A stretch of 64,000 nt of DNA, from assembly GCA_035940775.1 (NCBI GenBank), contig DASZEN010000007.1:71587-135586 (forward strand). Direction: 5' to 3'. The notes beneath the pieces were generated by a model. It was not told where the DNA came from and did no database searches. It saw nothing but the letters and a program-made list of their open reading frames with translations. Position numbers and translations under genes: made by a program. The first letter of the stretch is position 1. Each line of letters opens with the position of its first letter. Below, piece by piece: positions 62,356 to 64,000 of the stretch. The stretch is from DASQYE01 sp035940775 (lineage in GTDB: Bacteria > Acidobacteriota > Blastocatellia > Pyrinomonadales > Pyrinomonadaceae).

Positions 62356-62715
62356 TCAACGTAATTTTATACTTCTCCGCCGCGACATCCAATCCACCAG
62401 CAGATAACAAGCCGCAAAGTAGATTAGGTGTAAGCCAACGTACCCAATCGTAGGATGAGGCTTTATAGAAGGGTCGCGCGACATAGCATGACTTATCACA
62501 TAAGCGAGAAACCCGAAAATTAAGAACATTCCCAATGTGAGAAATAGCCAAATGCAGATGGCAGCGACAGCCTTGAATCTAAATGTCTCAAGATTCTGGT
62601 TCACAAGCCGATAGCTTTTAATGGACTTCACGATGATGAGTATAGGAGCCAGAGCCGCTACAATAAGAAAACTCCATCCAAGAATTGAATAAATGATCGA
62701 ATCCATTTCAACCAT
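62356..62715 (-). CDS. Three-helix membrane protein (cassette)
   Basis: 119 residues: ILGWSFLIVAALAPILIIV, AVAAICIWLFLTLGMFLIFG and YVGLHLIYFAACYLLVDWM, ending in RRRSIKLR. No motif; probably inner membrane. An overlapping 73-codon frame at 62330-62551 is a shadow. Confidence 0.58.
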   Translation of the reverse strand: MVEMDSIIYSILGWSFLIVAALAPILIIVKSIKSYRLVNQNLETFRFKAVAAICIWLFLTLGMFLIFGFLAYVISHAMSRDPSIKPHPTIGYVGLHLIYFAACYLLVDWMSRRRSIKLR

Positions 62716-62737
62716 CTCCTTTATTCAGAGGCAAGCA

Positions 62738-62850
62738 ACCTAACGCCGGAATTCACCCGCCCGCGCCACGAACAAAGACAGCACAGAAGAAACCACACAA
62801 GGATTATGAGAGGCAAGCTGGCGCGGGTCGGGTGGAATGACTTGTTGGGC
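62738..62850 (-). repeat. attC site (longest)
   Basis: Cores ACCTAAC and GTTGGGC, 113 bases. The right arm carries GGGTGGAATGACTTGTT, a slight variant. Serves the gene at 62871. Confidence 0.85.
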
Positions 62851-62870
62851 GCGGCCTCACCGGCCACGGG

Positions 62871-63284
62871 TTATGGTTGATATGTCAGAATCATTAGGAG
62901 CATTTCGGCGATGTCCTCCTGAGATTTAACACCCGCCATAAAATTAGCCGAGCTATCGGGGAAGGAGATAACCAAAGTATTGCTTTTGAAGAGCGCGCAA
63001 CGAACTTTGCGACCTCCAACGAATTGCTCTTTGTACCAAAGAAAGTCCTTTGAAAAATATTTGGGATTGGCGTAGTCGCCAGCGAGAGAGCCAATGTCAT
63101 ACTTAATCTCCAGTCCGCCCTCTTTCCAAATCTTTCCGACGCGAGTGTCAATGCCTTGTAGAGTTTTGTGCTGGTAGCCGGGAAGGAGTTTGATGCCCCC
63201 GGGTGCCGGGTCTGTCTGAGTTGCCGTCGCAAAGAACATAGAGGGTAGCAATAAAATACTAACCGCTAATAGAACCTTGATCAT
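62871..63284 (-). CDS. Secreted hypothetical protein (cassette)
   Basis: 137 residues from the ATG at 63284, which has GGAGGTAACGGAA upstream. Signal peptide IKVLLAVSILLLPSMFFATA. The mature domain has GGIKLLPGYQHKTLQGIDTR, GLEIKYDIGSLAGDYANPKY and VRCALFKSNTLVISFPDSSA. No family recognised. The longer frame (to 63353) is an attC extension. Single-gene cassette. Confidence 0.58.
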   Translation of the reverse strand: MIKVLLAVSILLLPSMFFATATQTDPAPGGIKLLPGYQHKTLQGIDTRVGKIWKEGGLEIKYDIGSLAGDYANPKYFSKDFLWYKEQFVGGRKVRCALFKSNTLVISFPDSSANFMAGVKSQEDIAEMLLMILTYQP

Positions 63285-63310
63285 TTCCGTTACCTCCGAA
63301 GAAATAGAGC

Positions 63311-63419
63311 GCCCAACGCCCGAATTAACCGGCGCGCCGCGAACGGCATTCAACCTACGCCGAAGGAAGCACCATGAAGAGGAAGCTGTCGGCGCGTCCG
63401 GTTCAATGAGTTGTTAGGT
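63311..63419 (-). repeat. attC site
   Basis: Cores GCCCAAC and GTTAGGT. Serves the ORF-less cassette body 63420-63641. Confidence 0.87.
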
Positions 63420-63641
63420 TTCGTGCATCTTTACAATTCTGCCTCTCCTGTCCTTTCACCGTTGATTTTATCATTCAACGTTCCCACCGCCGCCTGGCGA
63501 TTCAACTCACAAGAGGATCAACGTTTGATGCTGGCGCGAGGTTCACAGCATTCAAGTAGCATCAGCATTCAACATCCATCTCTTGCTTGGTTAAGATTCA
63601 AGATTCCTGTTTCCATGTTTGAGTCAAAGCATTCAACAGAA
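63420..63641 (-). mobile_element. ORF-less cassette body rich in ATTCAAC/GTTGAAT
   Basis: About 220 bases with no supported gene. The motif ATTCAA(C/G) occurs six times, at roughly 63473, 63500, 63549, 63569, 63588 and 63631. The 78-codon plus-strand frame is antisense to array polarity and looks like chance. Confidence 0.65.
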
Positions 63642-63750
63642 ACCTAACGCCCGAATTAACCGGGCGCGAGCATACAGCATTCAATATCATCGGAGAAGGC
63701 GACGATGAAAGAGAAACTATCGAGCGCTCCGGTTCAATGAGTTGTTAGAC
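63642..63750 (-). repeat. attC site
   Basis: Cores ACCTAAC and GTTAGAC; stem CCGGGCGC/GCGC-T-CCGG. Serves the 69-base body 63751-63819. Confidence 0.88.
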
Positions 63751-63819
63751 CGCCTCATGGTTGCGGCCTGCTACTGGTCAGATTATTTCTGACCGTCGCA
63801 TGTCGCAACTTACAGGCGC
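63751..63819 (-). mobile_element. Minimal ORF-less cassette body with hairpin
   Basis: 69 bases between two attC sites. It contains GGTCAG-ATTATTT-CTGACC, a hairpin at about 63778-63794. No gene can fit. Confidence 0.7.
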
Positions 63820-63922
63820 GTATAACGCCCGAATTAACCGGCGAGCGAAAGCCATTCAACTCTATATCTAAAAGATGATGAAAGCAGCCTTCAATCGAGT
63901 CCGGTTCAATGAGTTGTTATGC
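63820..63922 (-). repeat. attC site
   Basis: Cores GTATAAC and GTTATGC. Serves the mini-cassette copy 2 that runs off the window. Confidence 0.85.
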
Positions 63923-64000
63923 CGCCCTTTAATTGTACCATTCAACTGTCGCAGTAGACTTCATTCTCTGATTCATTCAACTCGACTTCCGTTTTGATGC
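63923..64000 (-). mobile_element. ORF-less mini-cassette body, copy 2 (cut by window edge)
   Basis: 78 bases almost identical to 53854-53931, differing at only a few positions, but preceded by a different attC. Continues beyond the window. Confidence 0.75.

Larger units (their letters stand above)
20544..64000 (-). mobile_element. Large integron gene-cassette array (about 42 attC sites), no integrase in window
   Basis: Gene-length units, mostly with one ORF, are separated by 93-113 base imperfect palindromes of the type GCCTAACGCCCGAATTAACC ... TTCAATGAGTTGTTAGGC. On the minus strand these match the layout of known attC sites: R'' and L'' arms read GCCTAACAACTCATTGAACC, and L' and R' read GGTTAATTCGGGCGTTAGGC. 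ORFs run on the minus strand and stop just before, or inside, their attC, so the array polarity is leftward. The integrase and attI are expected beyond 64,000. The three leftmost units are inverted. The array continues past the window edge. Confidence 0.93.

Noticed and set aside
63411..63647. 78-codon plus-strand frame in the last cassettes.
   Set aside because: It begins inside an attC core and follows the repeated ATTCAA motifs; antisense to polarity.
20544..64000. The regularly recurring repeats could be taken for a CRISPR array or REP/MITE elements.
   Set aside because: The repeats are 93-113 bases, separated by gene-length units, with RYYYAAC/GTTRRRY ends, one-sided extra base and fixed position downstream of genes. 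These are attC features.
20544..64000. Searching for an integrase gene within the array.
   Set aside because: No ORF shows tyrosine recombinase motifs (R...HxxR...Y); it must lie outside the window or be absent.

Overview
The window is a piece of bacterial chromosome in two parts. Positions 1 to about 20,500 are GC-rich and hold ordinary housekeeping and regulatory genes. Positions about 20,540 to 64,000 hold a very long array of integron gene cassettes. The gene content (a PilS/PilR-like pair, lnt-prfB, ftsK, many carboxypeptidase-regulatory-like, TolB-propeller and YD-repeat proteins, Uma2 and DUF2255) suggests an Acidobacteriota bacterium, perhaps class Blastocatellia. That is an inference from gene style only; no rRNA gene is present to confirm it.

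Region 1 (1-20,500): a partial heavy-metal-binding domain protein and a decayed secreted-protein gene; a GST-like protein; a hairpin-rich non-coding stretch (2.2-2.75 kb); a sensor kinase and sigma-54 response regulator pair; cysteine dioxygenase; a helix-hairpin-helix lipoprotein plus glycerate 2-kinase pair; ftsK with an N-terminal zinc ribbon; prfB with the classical +1 frameshift; lnt translationally coupled to prfB; SPOR, NfeD-like and TPR proteins; and divergent msrA and msrB.

Region 2 (20,540-64,000): about 42 recognisable attC recombination sites, mostly 93-113 bp, separate small, mostly single-gene cassettes. Each site has RYYYAAC/GTTRRRY-type outer cores, inverted arms that covary between sites, and one extra base in one arm. 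The arm sequences match the textbook attC orientation on the minus strand. Nearly all cassette genes read on the minus strand with their attC immediately downstream. By the usual layout the integrase and attI should therefore lie to the right of base 64,000; no integrase gene is visible here. The leftmost cassettes (20.0-22.1 kb) point the other way, and the two polarities meet tail-to-tail in a chimeric, nearly symmetric site at 22,076-22,212.

Cassette cargo: a methyltransferase/restriction-enzyme pair, a HicAB module, a ParE-type toxin-antitoxin module with a frameshifted toxin, remnants of two other antitoxins, a Uma2 nuclease-like protein, DinB-fold proteins, cupins, an L,D-transpeptidase-like DUF2778 protein, a formyltransferase-polysaccharide deacetylase fusion, 2+2-helix membrane proteins, and many secreted or membrane proteins of unknown role. 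One oversized interval (41.2-45.7 kb) carries an M16 peptidase, an AraC regulator and gene fragments. Several cassettes carry no ORF, and one such body occurs twice. The array looks like a stabilised, diverse and partly decaying reservoir of adaptive genes, rich in envelope proteins and addiction or defence modules.
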